Shown here: positions 1 through 8,029 of the stretch, one piece after another
Layout: each line of letters opens with the position of its first letter
How positions within the stretch are numbered: position 1 is the stretch's first letter
NCBI RefSeq assembly: GCF_035762905.1
Contig: NZ_DASUCC010000151.1
Location: 1 to 64,000 of the forward strand
Origin: DASYTH01 sp035762905
GTDB taxonomy: Bacteria > Actinomycetota > Actinomycetes > Mycobacteriales > Pseudonocardiaceae
Direction: 5' to 3'
DNA length: 64,000 bases
Program-made: the position numbers and the translations under genes
The notes under the pieces: generated by a model
What the model was told of the DNA's origin: nothing
Databases searched by the model: none
The model's input: the letters and a program-made list of their open reading frames with translations, nothing else

Positions 1-605
1 GGGATCGCAAGTCTTCGGGCGGCCGCCTCGGCGCGGCCACGCAGTTCGCCGACCGTGCGGAGCGAGAGGAACGTCGCGCCGTGGAACGCGAAGAGCGCGA
101 CGACCGCGACTCCGGCGAACACGCTGTACGGGCTGAAGAGATCGAGGAGGTCGCCGGTGAAGTCGCCGTCCGAGTCGATCGGTGTCCCGTACAGCAACGC
201 TGCGAGCCCGGCACCCCACACGAGCGCGGCGCCGAACGAGCCGATGGTGTTCGCCCATGTCCATGTCGTCCGCCACCCGGGCGTCTCGCTCTTCGAGCGC
301 CACTCGAACGAGACGACCCGGACGATCAGGAAGAAGAGGATGAGCAGAAGCGCGAGGTAGAAGCCCGAGAACATCGTCGCGTACCAGGCCGGGAAGGCGG
401 CAAAGGTCGCCGCGCCGGCAACCACGAGCCAGACCTCGTTCCCGTCCCAGACCGGGCCGATCGTGCGCAGCGCGACCTTGCGGTCGACGGCGTCCTTCGC
501 GACGACCGGCAGCAGCATCCCGACGCCGAAGTCGAACCCCTCGAGCACGAAGTAGCCCGTCCACAGCACGGCGATGAGCAGGAACCAGATGTCGGTCAGC
601 GGCAT
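1..605 (-). CDS. cydB: Cytochrome bd ubiquinol oxidase subunit II (partial, C-terminus off window)
   Basis: CydB pairs with CydA in the membrane to form the high-affinity cytochrome bd oxidase, which passes quinol electrons to oxygen at low oxygen tension. Only about 201 N-terminal residues are present; the gene runs off the left edge. The N-terminus reads MPLTDIWFLLIAVLWTGYF and leads into the family motif FVLEGFDFGVGM and then GNEVWLV, both typical of CydB. Several hydrophobic helices follow. The start is the ATG at 603-605, preceded by GGAGAT. It lies 15 bp after the cydA stop, so the two genes form one operon. Identity is secure. Confidence 0.93.
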   Translation of the reverse strand, partial: MPLTDIWFLLIAVLWTGYFVLEGFDFGVGMLLPVVAKDAVDRKVALRTIGPVWDGNEVWLVVAGAATFAAFPAWYATMFSGFYLALLLILFFLIVRVVSFEWRSKSETPGWRTTWTWANTIGSFGAALVWGAGLAALLYGTPIDSDGDFTGDLLDLFSPYSVFAGVAVVALFAFHGATFLSLRTVGELRGRAEAAARRLAI

Positions 606-620
606 GACATCTCCAGTGCG

Positions 621-2024
621 TCAGTAGGCGAACACGGGTGCCGGCCGGTCTTGGTCCACATCGGACTCATCCGGCGGCGGGGCGGGCGGCGGCGGACCGG
701 CCTTGGCGTAGCGGAACATCAGCATGCCGTCGATCACCGCCAGCACCCCGTACAGGACGGTGAACGCGATCAGCGAGGTGAGCACCATTCCGGTGGAGAC
801 GATCGGCGACACCCCGGCGGCGGTCTTCAGCACGCCGTAGACCACCCAGGGCTGCCGGCCCATCTCGGTGAAGATCCAGCCCATGCTGTTGGCCAGGAAC
901 GGAAGCGTAACCGCGGCGATGGCGGCGGCGTAGAACAGCCGGGAGGTGGGGGTCCGGCCGCGCCGGAACACCCACAGCCCGACGACGGACAGCAGCGCCA
1001 TCAGCGCGCCGAAGCCGATCATCAGCCGGAACGTCCAGTAGGTGACCGGAATGTTGGGCCGGTAGTCGCCGGGGCCGTACTTCTGCTCCTCGGCGGCCTG
1101 GATGTCGTTGATCCCCTCGACCGTTGCGTCGAACGAGCCGGTGGCCAGGTAGGACAGCAGGCCGGGTACCCGGATGCTCCAGACCTCTTCGGTCCCGTCC
1201 AGGGTGCCGATGGTGAACACGGAGAACGACGCCGGTGCGTCGGTCTGGTAGAGCGCCTCGGCGGCGGCCATCTTCATCGGCTGCTGGTCGGTCATGATCT
1301 TGGCCTGGAGGTCTCCGCTGATCACCACGCCGACGCTGCCGATCAGCACGGTGACCAGGGCCAGCCGCATGGACGGGCGGAACACCTCGGGCGCGGTGCC
1401 CCGGCGCAGCTGCCAGGCGCTGATCGCCACCACGAAGATCCCGGCGGTGACCATCGCGGCGGTGATGGTGTGCGCGAACGCGCCCAGTGCGGTGTTGTTG
1501 GTCAGCACGGCGCCGAAGTCGGTCAGCTCGGCCCGGCCGGACTCGGGGTTGAACCGGTAGCCGACCGGGTGCTGCATCCACGAGTTCGCGGCCAGGATGA
1601 AGTAGGCGGACAGCACGGTCCCGATCGCGGCCAGCCAGATGCAGGTCAGGTGCAGCCGCTGCGGCAGCCGGTCCCAGCCGAAGATCCACAGCCCGAGGAA
1701 GGTGGACTCAAGGAAGAACGCGAGCAGGCCCTCGATCGCCAGCGGCGCACCGAAGACGTCCCCGACGAAGGCGCTGTAGTCGCTCCAGTTCATGCCGAAC
1801 TGGAACTCCTGCACGATGCCGGTGACCACGCCCATGGCGAAGTTGATCAGGAACAGCTTGCCCCAGAACTTTGTCATGCGCAGGTACTTCTCGTTGCCGG
1901 TGCGCACCCACGCGGTCTGCATTCCGGCCACCAGCAGGGAAAGACCGATCGTCAGCGGTACGAAGATGAAGTGGTAGACGGTGATGATGCCGAACTGCCA
2001 GCGGGCCCATTCCAGCGCGCTCAT
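621..2024 (-). CDS. cydA: Cytochrome bd ubiquinol oxidase subunit I
   Basis: This is the haem-bearing, quinol-oxidising subunit of cytochrome bd oxidase, 467 residues, a normal length for a short-Q-loop actinobacterial CydA. His18 (in TVYHFIF) matches the conserved N-terminal haem ligand, and the hallmark GRQPWVVYG lies near residue 386. There are about nine membrane helices. An upstream in-frame extension to 2087 exists, but the ATG at 2024 has a good ribosome site (AGGGAGA about 7 nt upstream) and gives the usual MSALEWARWQFG beginning. A DosR-like palindrome sits 87 bp upstream, so expression may respond to the hypoxia/redox regulators encoded nearby. It is the first gene of the cydAB operon. 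Confidence 0.95.
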   Translation of the reverse strand: MSALEWARWQFGIITVYHFIFVPLTIGLSLLVAGMQTAWVRTGNEKYLRMTKFWGKLFLINFAMGVVTGIVQEFQFGMNWSDYSAFVGDVFGAPLAIEGLLAFFLESTFLGLWIFGWDRLPQRLHLTCIWLAAIGTVLSAYFILAANSWMQHPVGYRFNPESGRAELTDFGAVLTNNTALGAFAHTITAAMVTAGIFVVAISAWQLRRGTAPEVFRPSMRLALVTVLIGSVGVVISGDLQAKIMTDQQPMKMAAAEALYQTDAPASFSVFTIGTLDGTEEVWSIRVPGLLSYLATGSFDATVEGINDIQAAEEQKYGPGDYRPNIPVTYWTFRLMIGFGALMALLSVVGLWVFRRGRTPTSRLFYAAAIAAVTLPFLANSMGWIFTEMGRQPWVVYGVLKTAAGVSPIVSTGMVLTSLIAFTVLYGVLAVIDGMLMFRYAKAGPPPPAPPPDESDVDQDRPAPVFAY

Positions 2025-2110
2025 CCGGGATCTCCCTGCCAGAGTGGAGTTTCCCGCATTGTGTCCACGCCGGACGAAGCGCCACAACCGGACGCACGGC
2101 CCGTCGTTGA

Positions 2111-2124
2111 GGGACGTAAGTCCC
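2111..2124. promoter_or_regulatory. DosR/DevR-like box upstream of cydA
   Basis: GGGACGTAAGTCCC is a 14-bp inverted repeat with half-sites GGGAC and GTCCC and a 4-bp centre. This is the architecture of the mycobacterial DosR core GGGACTWWAGTCCC. It lies 87 bp upstream of the cydA start and just beyond the PPOX gene stop. The match is seen directly; binding is inferred from the two DevR homologues in the same island. Confidence 0.6.
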
Positions 2125-2147
2125 CTTCGATCGGGTGAATAGTCCTG

Positions 2148-2552
2148 CTATTGAGTGAGCTGGTAGCCGGTCACCAGCTCCGGCTGAATGCGCAGCACCT
2201 GCTCACGCTGGCCGTTGACCCACGGACGCAGTAATCGCTCGTACCGGGCCACCTCGTCCGGGTCACACACCAGGGTGGCGAGCCCGGTCACGATCACGCT
2301 CCAGCCGAGGTGCTCCGCCGGGTCGATCTCGTCGGCCTCGAAGGCGACCACGACGCCGATGTCGGCCAGCACCTCGGCGCCGAGGTGGGCGCGCACCACG
2401 ACGGTGCCGTCCTCGACGATGTGGCTGATCGGGCGGACCGCGGGCAGGGCCTGACGGGTGAACACGATGCGGCCGAAGGAGACGCTGCCGAGCAGGCGCA
2501 GCGACTCCCACCGGGAGAGCTCGACCATCCGGCGCGGCACGGTGCCCAACAA
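2148..2552 (-). CDS. Pyridoxamine 5'-phosphate oxidase-fold flavin/F420-binding protein
   Basis: A 134-residue single-domain split-barrel protein of the PPOX-like family, in which members bind FMN, F420 or haem and often reduce small molecules. Visible family features are the N-terminal helix followed by GRIVFTR, the PISHIVEDGTVVVRAH strand pair, and DEIDPAEHLGWSVIVTG, typical of the barrel core. Start choice is between the ATG at 2552 and an internal ATG at 2528; both keep the domain. Such genes are frequent in DosR regulons of actinobacteria, and here a DosR-like box lies 86 bp upstream. The substrate and cofactor cannot be told from sequence alone. Confidence 0.85.
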   Translation of the reverse strand: MLGTVPRRMVELSRWESLRLLGSVSFGRIVFTRQALPAVRPISHIVEDGTVVVRAHLGAEVLADIGVVVAFEADEIDPAEHLGWSVIVTGLATLVCDPDEVARYERLLRPWVNGQREQVLRIQPELVTGYQLTQ

Positions 2553-2637
2553 CGACCTCCAACTACTTCGACTCCCGGCCAGCCAGCTTCATGGCTGACC
2601 CGGCCGGTGCGCCAGAGTCAAAGTCATCGAAGGATCA

Positions 2638-2651
2638 GGGACCTTCGGCCC
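2638..2651. promoter_or_regulatory. DosR/DevR-like box upstream of the PPOX gene
   Basis: GGGACCTTCGGCCC has the GGGAC half-site, a 4-bp centre and an imperfect right half-site (GGCCC for GTCCC). It lies 86 bp upstream of the PPOX start, almost the same spacing as the cydA box. It is weaker than the cydA box. Confidence 0.45.
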
Positions 2652-2697
2652 TTGTCGGTCCGGCGGAGTGACGGCGGTCACGCTGCGTGGCAGCGGA

Positions 2698-3345
2698 TCA
2701 GTGGTTCTCCTGGTCGCGGCGCAGGTCCGCGGCGAGGACCGCGGCCTGGGTGCGGCGCTGCATGCCCAGCTTGGCCAGTAGGTGGGAGACGTAGTTCTTC
2801 ACCGTCTTCTCGGCGAGGAACAGCCGCTCGCCGATCTGGCGGTTGGTCAGGCCCTCGCCGATCAGGTCGAACACCGCCCGCTCCTGCTCGGTGAGCGCGG
2901 TCAGCGGGTCGCCCTTCTCGCGCTCCCGGCGGATGCGCTGGAGCAGCGCGGCGGTGGTGCGCGGGTCGAGGAGCGAGCCGCCCTCACCGACCGTGCGTAC
3001 GGCCTTGATCAGATCGGTGCCGAGCACCTGCTTGAGCACGAACCCGGACGCCCCGGCCATGATCGCGTCGAACAGCGCCTCGTCGTCGGCGTAGGAGGTG
3101 AGCATCAGGCAGTTCAGCTCCGGGAACTGGGAGCGGAGCTCGCGGCACAGCTCGACGCCGCTGCCGTCGGGCAGCCGGATGTCCAGCACCGCGACGTTGG
3201 CGTCGGTGCCGCCGACCCGGGCCATCGCCTCGCCGACCGATCCAGCCTCGCCGACGACCTCGAAGTCGGGCTCGTCCTCGAACAGGTCCGAGATGCCGCG
3301 CCGCACGATCTCGTGGTCGTCCACCAGAAAGATCCGTATCGTCAC
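2698..3345 (-). CDS. NarL/DevR-type two-component response regulator (copy 1)
   Basis: A 215-residue response regulator: receiver domain at residues 1-120 and LuxR-type helix-turn-helix at about 145-210. The acidic pair is Asp9-Asp10, the phospho-acceptor is Asp55 (in VAVLDIRLPDGSG), and the conserved Lys is in GFVLKQVLG. The HTH reads LTNRQIGERLFLAEKTVKNY. It is a close paralogue of the regulator at 12934-13569, which has the same tail motif AKLG-QRRTQAA. The start is the GTG at 3345 giving VTIRIFLVDD; the longer open frame upstream is antisense to the kinase gene. Both DevR/DosR paralogues probably recognise GGGAC-type boxes. No histidine kinase is adjacent, so it may be served by the DevS-like kinase at 11243 or by the divergent Ser/Thr kinase. 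Only 36 bp separate it from that kinase. Confidence 0.93.
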   Translation of the reverse strand: MTIRIFLVDDHEIVRRGISDLFEDEPDFEVVGEAGSVGEAMARVGGTDANVAVLDIRLPDGSGVELCRELRSQFPELNCLMLTSYADDEALFDAIMAGASGFVLKQVLGTDLIKAVRTVGEGGSLLDPRTTAALLQRIRREREKGDPLTALTEQERAVFDLIGEGLTNRQIGERLFLAEKTVKNYVSHLLAKLGMQRRTQAAVLAADLRRDQENH

Positions 3346-3381
3346 GGCGTTGACGGTACGCCGCGTTGCTACCGTTGTCCG

Positions 3382-4668
3382 GTGGACCCGGACGAGCTGA
3401 TCGCAGGCCGGTACCGGCTCGTTTCCCAGGTCGGGCGCGGGGCGATGGGCGTGGTCTGGCGGGCGCGGGACGAGCGGCTGGACCGGACCGTCGCGGTCAA
3501 GCAACTGCTGGCCGACTCGGCCGCCCGGGAGGCCCGGATCGCCGGCCGGCTGCGCCACCCGAACGCGGTCGCCGTCTACGACGTGGTTGTCCACGACGGC
3601 AACCCCTGCCTGATCATGGAGTATGTGCCGGCGGAGAACCTGGGCCGGCGCGGCGTGCTCCCGCCCGAGCGGGTGGCCCGGATCGGCGCCCAGGTCGCGT
3701 CGGCGCTGGCCGAGGCGCACGCCGCCGGCGTCGTGCACCGCGACGTGAAGCCGGACAACGTGCTGCTGGCCGAGGACGGCACCGCCAAGATCACCGACTT
3801 CGGGGTGTCCCGGGCGGTCGGCGTCGGCACGCTGACGGCCACCGGAATGCTCGCCGGCACCCCCGCCTACCTGGCTCCCGAGGTGGCCTCCGGGGCCGAC
3901 GCCGACCCCCGCTCGGACGTGTTCTCGCTCGGCGCCACCCTCTATGCCGCGCTCGAGGGTGAGCCGCCGTTCGGCTTCGAGGACAACCCGATCACGCTGC
4001 TGCACAAGGTGGCCCGGGCCGAGATCCGGCCACCCCAACGATCCGGCCCGCTCACCGGCCCGCTGTTGGCGCTGCTCCGCCGCGATCCCGCCGAGCGCCC
4101 GACGATGCGTGAGGCCCAGCAACTGCTCGCCGCCGTCGCCGACGGTAGGCCGCCGCCCGCGTTCCGGCCACGCACCCCGACGATGGTGCTCCAGACCCGC
4201 CGGGTTCCGCGCCGCCAGCTCGTGCTCGGCGGCGCCGCGGCCGCCCTGGTCGCCGCCGGCGTGGTGATCGGCGTGCTGATCGCCGACGGCTCGGGCGCCG
4301 GCTCCCCGGCCGCCGGCGCCGACCCGGCGGCCTCGACCACCACCACCGTGCCCCCGTCCCCCTGCCAGGCCTCGTACGAGGTCAAGCAGTCGTGGGACAA
4401 CGGCTACCTCGTCGAGGTGACGGTCACGAACCGCGGCGCCGACGACGAGCTCACCGGCTGGCTGGTGACCTGGACCCTGCCCGCCGGCCACCAGATCGAC
4501 CAACTCTGGAACGGCGAGCGCGAAACCGACGGCCCAGCGGTCACCGTCAGGAACGTGGACTACAACGGCATCATCGCCGCGGGCGCGAACGTCAAGTTCG
4601 GGCTCACCATGCGGGCGCCGGGCGCCGGTGAACGAGAGGTACCGGCCATAGACTGCCGGGAGGACTGA
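3382..4668 (+). CDS. Membrane Ser/Thr protein kinase with CBM2-like extracellular domain
   Basis: A 428-residue PknB-type receptor kinase. The N-terminal kinase domain (about 8-260) has the glycine loop GRGAMGVVW, ATP-anchoring Lys40 (VAVKQLL), catalytic Asp121 in HRDVKPDN, DFG, and APE (AYLAPEV), so it should be active. One membrane helix lies near residues 279-300, followed by a Pro/Thr-rich linker. The outside domain (about 328-428) begins CQASYEVKQSWDNGY and continues with GWLVTWTLP and YNGIIAAGANVKFGLT, the pattern of a family 2 carbohydrate-binding module, with two bracketing cysteines. Usual actinobacterial sensor domains are PASTA or beta-propellers. The start is a GTG at 3382 giving VDPDELIAGRYRL, divergent from the response regulator by 36 bp. 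It may sense cell-wall or plant polysaccharide; the ligand is unknown. Confidence 0.9.
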   Translation: MDPDELIAGRYRLVSQVGRGAMGVVWRARDERLDRTVAVKQLLADSAAREARIAGRLRHPNAVAVYDVVVHDGNPCLIMEYVPAENLGRRGVLPPERVARIGAQVASALAEAHAAGVVHRDVKPDNVLLAEDGTAKITDFGVSRAVGVGTLTATGMLAGTPAYLAPEVASGADADPRSDVFSLGATLYAALEGEPPFGFEDNPITLLHKVARAEIRPPQRSGPLTGPLLALLRRDPAERPTMREAQQLLAAVADGRPPPAFRPRTPTMVLQTRRVPRRQLVLGGAAAALVAAGVVIGVLIADGSGAGSPAAGADPAASTTTTVPPSPCQASYEVKQSWDNGYLVEVTVTNRGADDELTGWLVTWTLPAGHQIDQLWNGERETDGPAVTVRNVDYNGIIAAGANVKFGLTMRAPGAGEREVPAIDCRED

Positions 4669-4678
4669 GGGAGGAACG

Positions 4679-4969
4679 ATGACCGAGGAACGCGAACCGA
4701 TCGTCCGCCAGGCCGGCCAGGCCGTGCTCGGCAAGGTGAAGGAGCTGATCCACGAGGGCAACGTGCGCCACGTCGTGATCCGGAACGACGCCGGCCGCAC
4801 GGTGATGGACATCCCGCTCACCGCCGGCGTCGTCGCCGCCTGCGCCGCGCCCGTGGTCACCGCGATCAGCGCCATCGCCGCCCTGGCCAACGACTGGTCG
4901 ATCAAGGTCGAACAACCCCTCCCGCCCAGCGACCCGATCGTGATCGACGCCGCGCCCACCGACCACTGA
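4679..4969 (+). CDS. DUF4342 domain-containing protein
   Basis: A 96-residue protein that fits the DUF4342 family along its whole length. It has the amphipathic N-terminal part with VKELIHEGNVRHVVI, a short strand (GRTVMDIPLTAGV), then a hydrophobic stretch (VVAACAAPVVTAISAIAAL), and ends with a polar tail. No catalytic motif is visible and its function is unknown. Members of this family are often next to stress or envelope genes. It has a strong ribosome site (GGAGGAAC) 10 bp after the kinase stop, so it is probably co-transcribed with the kinase and may be its membrane-associated partner or substrate. Confidence 0.85.
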   Translation: MTEEREPIVRQAGQAVLGKVKELIHEGNVRHVVIRNDAGRTVMDIPLTAGVVAACAAPVVTAISAIAALANDWSIKVEQPLPPSDPIVIDAAPTDH

Positions 4970-5044
4970 ACCATCGACCCCGGAGCCCGCCGACCACCGG
5001 GAACCGGGGGATTGACCATCCCACCGCCTGGGAATCCCGTTCCC

Positions 5045-5755
5045 ATGGTCCCCGCCCGGCGCATCGCGGCCACCCTTGCCGCCGCCCTGCTCACCGCTGC
5101 CCTGACCGCCTGCGAGCCCGTGGATCTTTCCATCCCACCCGGCACCGGCCCGGCCGCCAACCCCGCCGCCAACGCCCACGAACCCCCGGGCACCGTCGAC
5201 GCCCCCACCGCCCGCACCCGCCTCGCCGCCCTCATCGAGGCACCCCCCGCCACCCTCGACGGCTACGTGCGCGACTGCGACAACGGCGACGCCTGCGTCT
5301 TCGGCCAACCCTGGTTCGACACCGACGGCGACGGCTGCGACCAACGCTCCCAGGTCCTCGCCCGCGACATGGTCGACGTCATCCGCAAACCCGGCCGCTG
5401 CGCCGTCACCTCCGGCACCCTGCACGACCCCTACACCGGCCAAACCGTCACCAGCGTCTCCAAGATCCAGATCGACCACGTCGTCCCCCTCGCCGAAATG
5501 TGGCGCAGCGGCGCCGCCAACTGGCCCCCCGACCAACGCACCCGCGCCGCCAACGACCTCACCAACCTCCTCGCCGTCAACGGAAAGACCAACCAGTCCA
5601 AAGGCGACAAGACCCCCGACGTCTGGCTCCCGCCCAACACCGCCTATCACTGCACCTACGCCCGCATCTACATCACCACCAAGTCGAACTACGCCCTCAC
5701 CGTGACCGCCATCGAGCGCCAGGCACTGGCCCAGGCCCTCGCCGCCTGCGGTTGA
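5045..5755 (+). CDS. Secreted HNH-type nuclease lipoprotein (DUF1524)
   Basis: A 236-residue protein with a lipoprotein signal: positively charged start (MVPARR), hydrophobic helix and lipobox LTAC at about residues 21-24. The mature region ends in a DUF1524/GmrSD-C-type HNH nuclease domain. It shows QIDHVVPLAEMW (first catalytic His), AANDLTNLLAV, the Asn-rich motif GKTNQSKGDKTPDVWLPP, and a final helix. Related secreted actinobacterial nucleases degrade extracellular DNA for nutrient use or competition; that role is inferred. The ATG at 5045 is chosen over a TTG at 5012 because it yields a normal signal peptide. It probably shares a transcript with the DUF4342 gene 75 bp upstream. Confidence 0.85.
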   Translation: MVPARRIAATLAAALLTAALTACEPVDLSIPPGTGPAANPAANAHEPPGTVDAPTARTRLAALIEAPPATLDGYVRDCDNGDACVFGQPWFDTDGDGCDQRSQVLARDMVDVIRKPGRCAVTSGTLHDPYTGQTVTSVSKIQIDHVVPLAEMWRSGAANWPPDQRTRAANDLTNLLAVNGKTNQSKGDKTPDVWLPPNTAYHCTYARIYITTKSNYALTVTAIERQALAQALAACG

Positions 5756-5765
5756 TCCATGCTGG

Positions 5766-5806
5766 GTTGTCATTGCCGGAGCACACTGTTGTCATTGCCG
5801 GAGCAC
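5766..5806. repeat. 19-bp direct repeat at the 3' end of the DUF222 pseudogene
   Basis: The 19-mer gttgtcattgccggagcac occurs at 5766-5784 and again, identical, at 5788-5806, separated by act. The right copy carries the ancestral stop codon of the broken HNH gene. It looks like a short tandem duplication of the gene end. Confidence 0.8.
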
Positions 5807-7017
5807 GTTCCGCATCGGCCTTTGCTCCGGATCAACCCATTTCGGCGGTCGGAAGTGAGGCAATCCGTTCACGAGTTTTATCGTCCATTTCGAGTGATGC
5901 AGCAACCGATGGTGTCTCCTGCAAAGGAGCACCATGTTGGCCATATCGGTCGCACCGCCCTCCGATCAGAATTTGATGTGATGCGCGTCGGTCCATCTCG
6001 CCGGTAGATGGCACCCCGGAAACGCGCATCCCCGGTCCGGGCAATCAGTGCTTTGCGCTGTTCGGGTTTCACCAGGCGGCGTTCCCGGCCCACGTCCAGT
6101 GGAACCGAGTCGCCGTTGAGCACGACCGGGATCAGCCCCGTATCGCAAGCGATCCGTCGGGCCGCACTCGCCGACAGGAACGCCCCACCGTCCAAAGTGG
6201 CGGTACCGATCCCTTCCAGCAGTGCGTTGAGGTCCATGTAGAGGTGCAGGTGCGGCTTGTTCCCACCGGCCGTGCTGTCGTCGAGCTGCGCGGCGCTGTG
6301 GCACAGCTGCGCGAACCCGTCACCGCGCCGCCGCTGCGCCGAACGCGGATCCGGCACACCGTCGACCGGAGATAGCGGCAGGCTCAACGCGCCGATCAGG
6401 CTGACGAACTCCTCGCCCGCCTCGGGGTCCAGGACGCCCCGGAACTTGATCCACCCGTCTGGCTGGGTGCAGATGTGCAGCTCGTTCTCCGGTTCGGCGA
6501 GCTTGTCCTCCTGGTGTGGGTCCTCGCCGTCCTGGTCGATGCGCGCCAGCAGGATCCGCCCGTACTGCTTCACGACCCGCGCATCGGAAGTCCGTGCGGT
6601 CTCGGTCAGTGCGGACTCCACCACCTGCTTGTTCTCCGCCCCCGCCCACTCGGGGATCGCGTTGACCGCCTCCGCGATGACCTCGACATGGTCCGCATCC
6701 AGCGCCCCGTCCCGCAATGCCTCGCGCACCAGCGGCAGCTTGGCCGGCGTCACATGCCCGGTCGGCGTGACCGACTCGGCCACCTGCTCGGCCTGCGCGA
6801 TCAACCCCGATGCCTTCCGGGTGGTGATCCGCAACAGCTCAGCCAGGTATCGGGCCGCACTTGGGTACCCGGCGAACAATTCCGTCTGGTGGTGAGCGAT
6901 GTCGTTCACGATGTCCAGCGCGGCGGCGTAGTCCCGACGCATTCTGGCGAAGATTTCCTTCAGCGCAGCCGGAACCTCCGAACCCCGCAGGGTCGCGTAT
7001 TCCCGGGCTGCGCTCAT
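5792..7017 (-). pseudogene. DUF222 / HNH endonuclease (13E12-type), frameshifted and with a nonsense codon
   Basis: The gene opens at the ATG at 7017 (MSAAREYATLRGSEVP) and has an intact DUF222 region (residues about 10-300). Near 6030 the frame breaks: the sequence reads CGG-ACC-GGG-GAT where the HNH motif needs CGG-GAC-CGG-GGA-TGC, so one G is missing. In the restored frame the motif continues RGCAFPGCHLPARWTDAHHI. Then TGA at about 5967 stands where the conserved Trp of HHIKFW is expected. Beyond it the frame again encodes perfect family sequence (MVLLCRRHHRLLHH, GLPHFRPPKWVDPEQ) to a natural stop at 5792. The out-of-frame product would lose the Cys/His nuclease core. A sequencing error could explain the first lesion but not the second. 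13E12-like genes are mobile, repeated elements in actinobacteria. Confidence 0.85.
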
Positions 7018-7135
7018 GCCGCCATTCTATCGGTGCTCGGTCCTGGTTTCGAGAATGTTCACTCGATCAGGTGTTCGACGGGCGGACGTGCCATTCGCGT
7101 GGTTTTCGAGTTGCGGTGCAGAGAAACCTTTGCTG

Positions 7136-7725
7136 TGGTTGGCAGGGGTCCCCGGCTGCGTCGGAACGCTCGGGGTGGCCGCCTTGGCAGAGCGGGGCCC
7201 GGCGTTCCGCCGCACGGCCGTGGACAGGCGCTCCGAGCACCAACCCGGGCCCGGCCTGCCCACAACCGTGCACCGAGCCACCCGCTCACCCGCCGACCCC
7301 CACGACTTCCCACCCCCAACACCCGAATCCCCAGCACCGACAACCCAGTTACCACCTCCCGCAGCAACCCCGAACTCCCAGCCCAACAGCCGAGTCCCAC
7401 CCCCAGCAGCCGAGTACCACACCCAGCAGCCGAGTTCCCAACCCCAACAGTCGAGTCCCACCCAGCAGCCGAGTCCTCAGCTCCGGTAGCCGAACTCCCA
7501 GTTCCAGCACCCCAAGTTCCCAGGCCCAGATCCCTTAACGACCTGACCAAGCAACCCGCCATGGTGACGTACCTTGCCCGGTGCACGGTTGTGGGCAGGC
7601 CCGCGCCCCGCGTCTGTGCACGAAGCGGCCTGTCCACAACCGTGCGGCGGAACGCCGGGCCCAGCCCCGCCAAGGTGCCCACCCCGAGCGTTCCGATGCA
7701 GCCGGGGACGGCACCCAGGCCAACC
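7136..7725. repeat. Inverted pair of about 150-bp hairpin elements
   Basis: The segment 7136-7280 and the reverse complement of 7571-7725 align nearly end to end, sharing blocks such as CGGAACGCTCGGGGTGG, GGCGTTCCGCCGCACGG and GCCTGCCCACAACCGTGCAC. Each arm folds on itself: 18-base stems at 7212-7229/7254-7271 and at 7583-7600/7628-7645, the latter with a single G-T wobble. Between the arms is C-rich repetitive DNA. No credible coding frame runs through the region, which separates the DUF222 pseudogene from the GAF-ANTAR genes. It resembles a REP-like or MITE-like intergenic palindromic element. Confidence 0.8.
7370..7500. repeat. C-rich degenerate tandem repeat between the inverted arms
   Basis: The core cagcagccgagt recurs about every 18-21 bp (for example ccagcagccgagtaccacac, cagcagccgagttcccaacc and aacagtcgagtcccaccc). 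In the opposite orientation it resembles the GGGAACTCGG units of the array at 7771-8022, so both arrays appear to derive from one repeat family in inverted orientation. The rest of the roughly 1-kb gene-free stretch 7018-8029 holds the hairpin arms and the G-rich array; I see no gene in it. Confidence 0.7.
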
Positions 7726-7770
7726 CGGCCCCCCGGCACCGGCGGTTCGGCTGCCGGGATCAGCGGTGGG

Positions 7771-8022
7771 GATGCTGGAGTCGGGAGTTCAGGTGCTGGA
7801 GCCGGGAGTTGGGGTGCTGGGACCGGCAGTTCAGATGCTGGAGTCGGGAGTTCAGGTGCTGGAGCCGGGGGTTGGGGTGCTGGGACCGGCGGTTCAGGTG
7901 CTGGAGTCGGGAGTTGGGGTGCTGGGGCCGGCGGTTGGGGTGTTGGGGTTGGGAACTCGGCTACCGGAGCTGGGAGTTGGGGTGCTGGGGCTGGCGGTTG
8001 GGGTGTTGGGGGCGGCGACTCG
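7771..8022. repeat. Minisatellite of twelve 21-bp units
   Basis: Twelve consecutive 21-bp units follow the consensus GGTGCTGGAGCCGGGAGTTGG. There is higher-order structure: units 1-3 are nearly repeated as units 4-6 (unit 4 is identical to unit 1), and units 8-9 resemble 11-12. The array stops 8 bp before the end of the minus-strand GAF-ANTAR gene. Because 21 is divisible by 3, several frames stay open through it, but none has a supported start. Confidence 0.85.
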
Positions 8023-8029
8023 GGAACGC

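Noticed and set aside
81..2138. Long plus-strand open frame antisense to cydAB
   Set aside because: It is a GC-driven shadow: composition is Arg/Gly/Asp/Pro-rich with no recognisable domain, and the opposite strand encodes two clear membrane subunits.
3346..5253. Open minus-strand extension of the first DevR frame
   Set aside because: It runs antisense through the kinase and DUF4342 genes and adds only low-complexity sequence; the true response regulator starts at the GTG at 3345.
7771..8022. CRISPR array
   Set aside because: The units are head-to-tail 21-mers without spacers and no cas genes are present.
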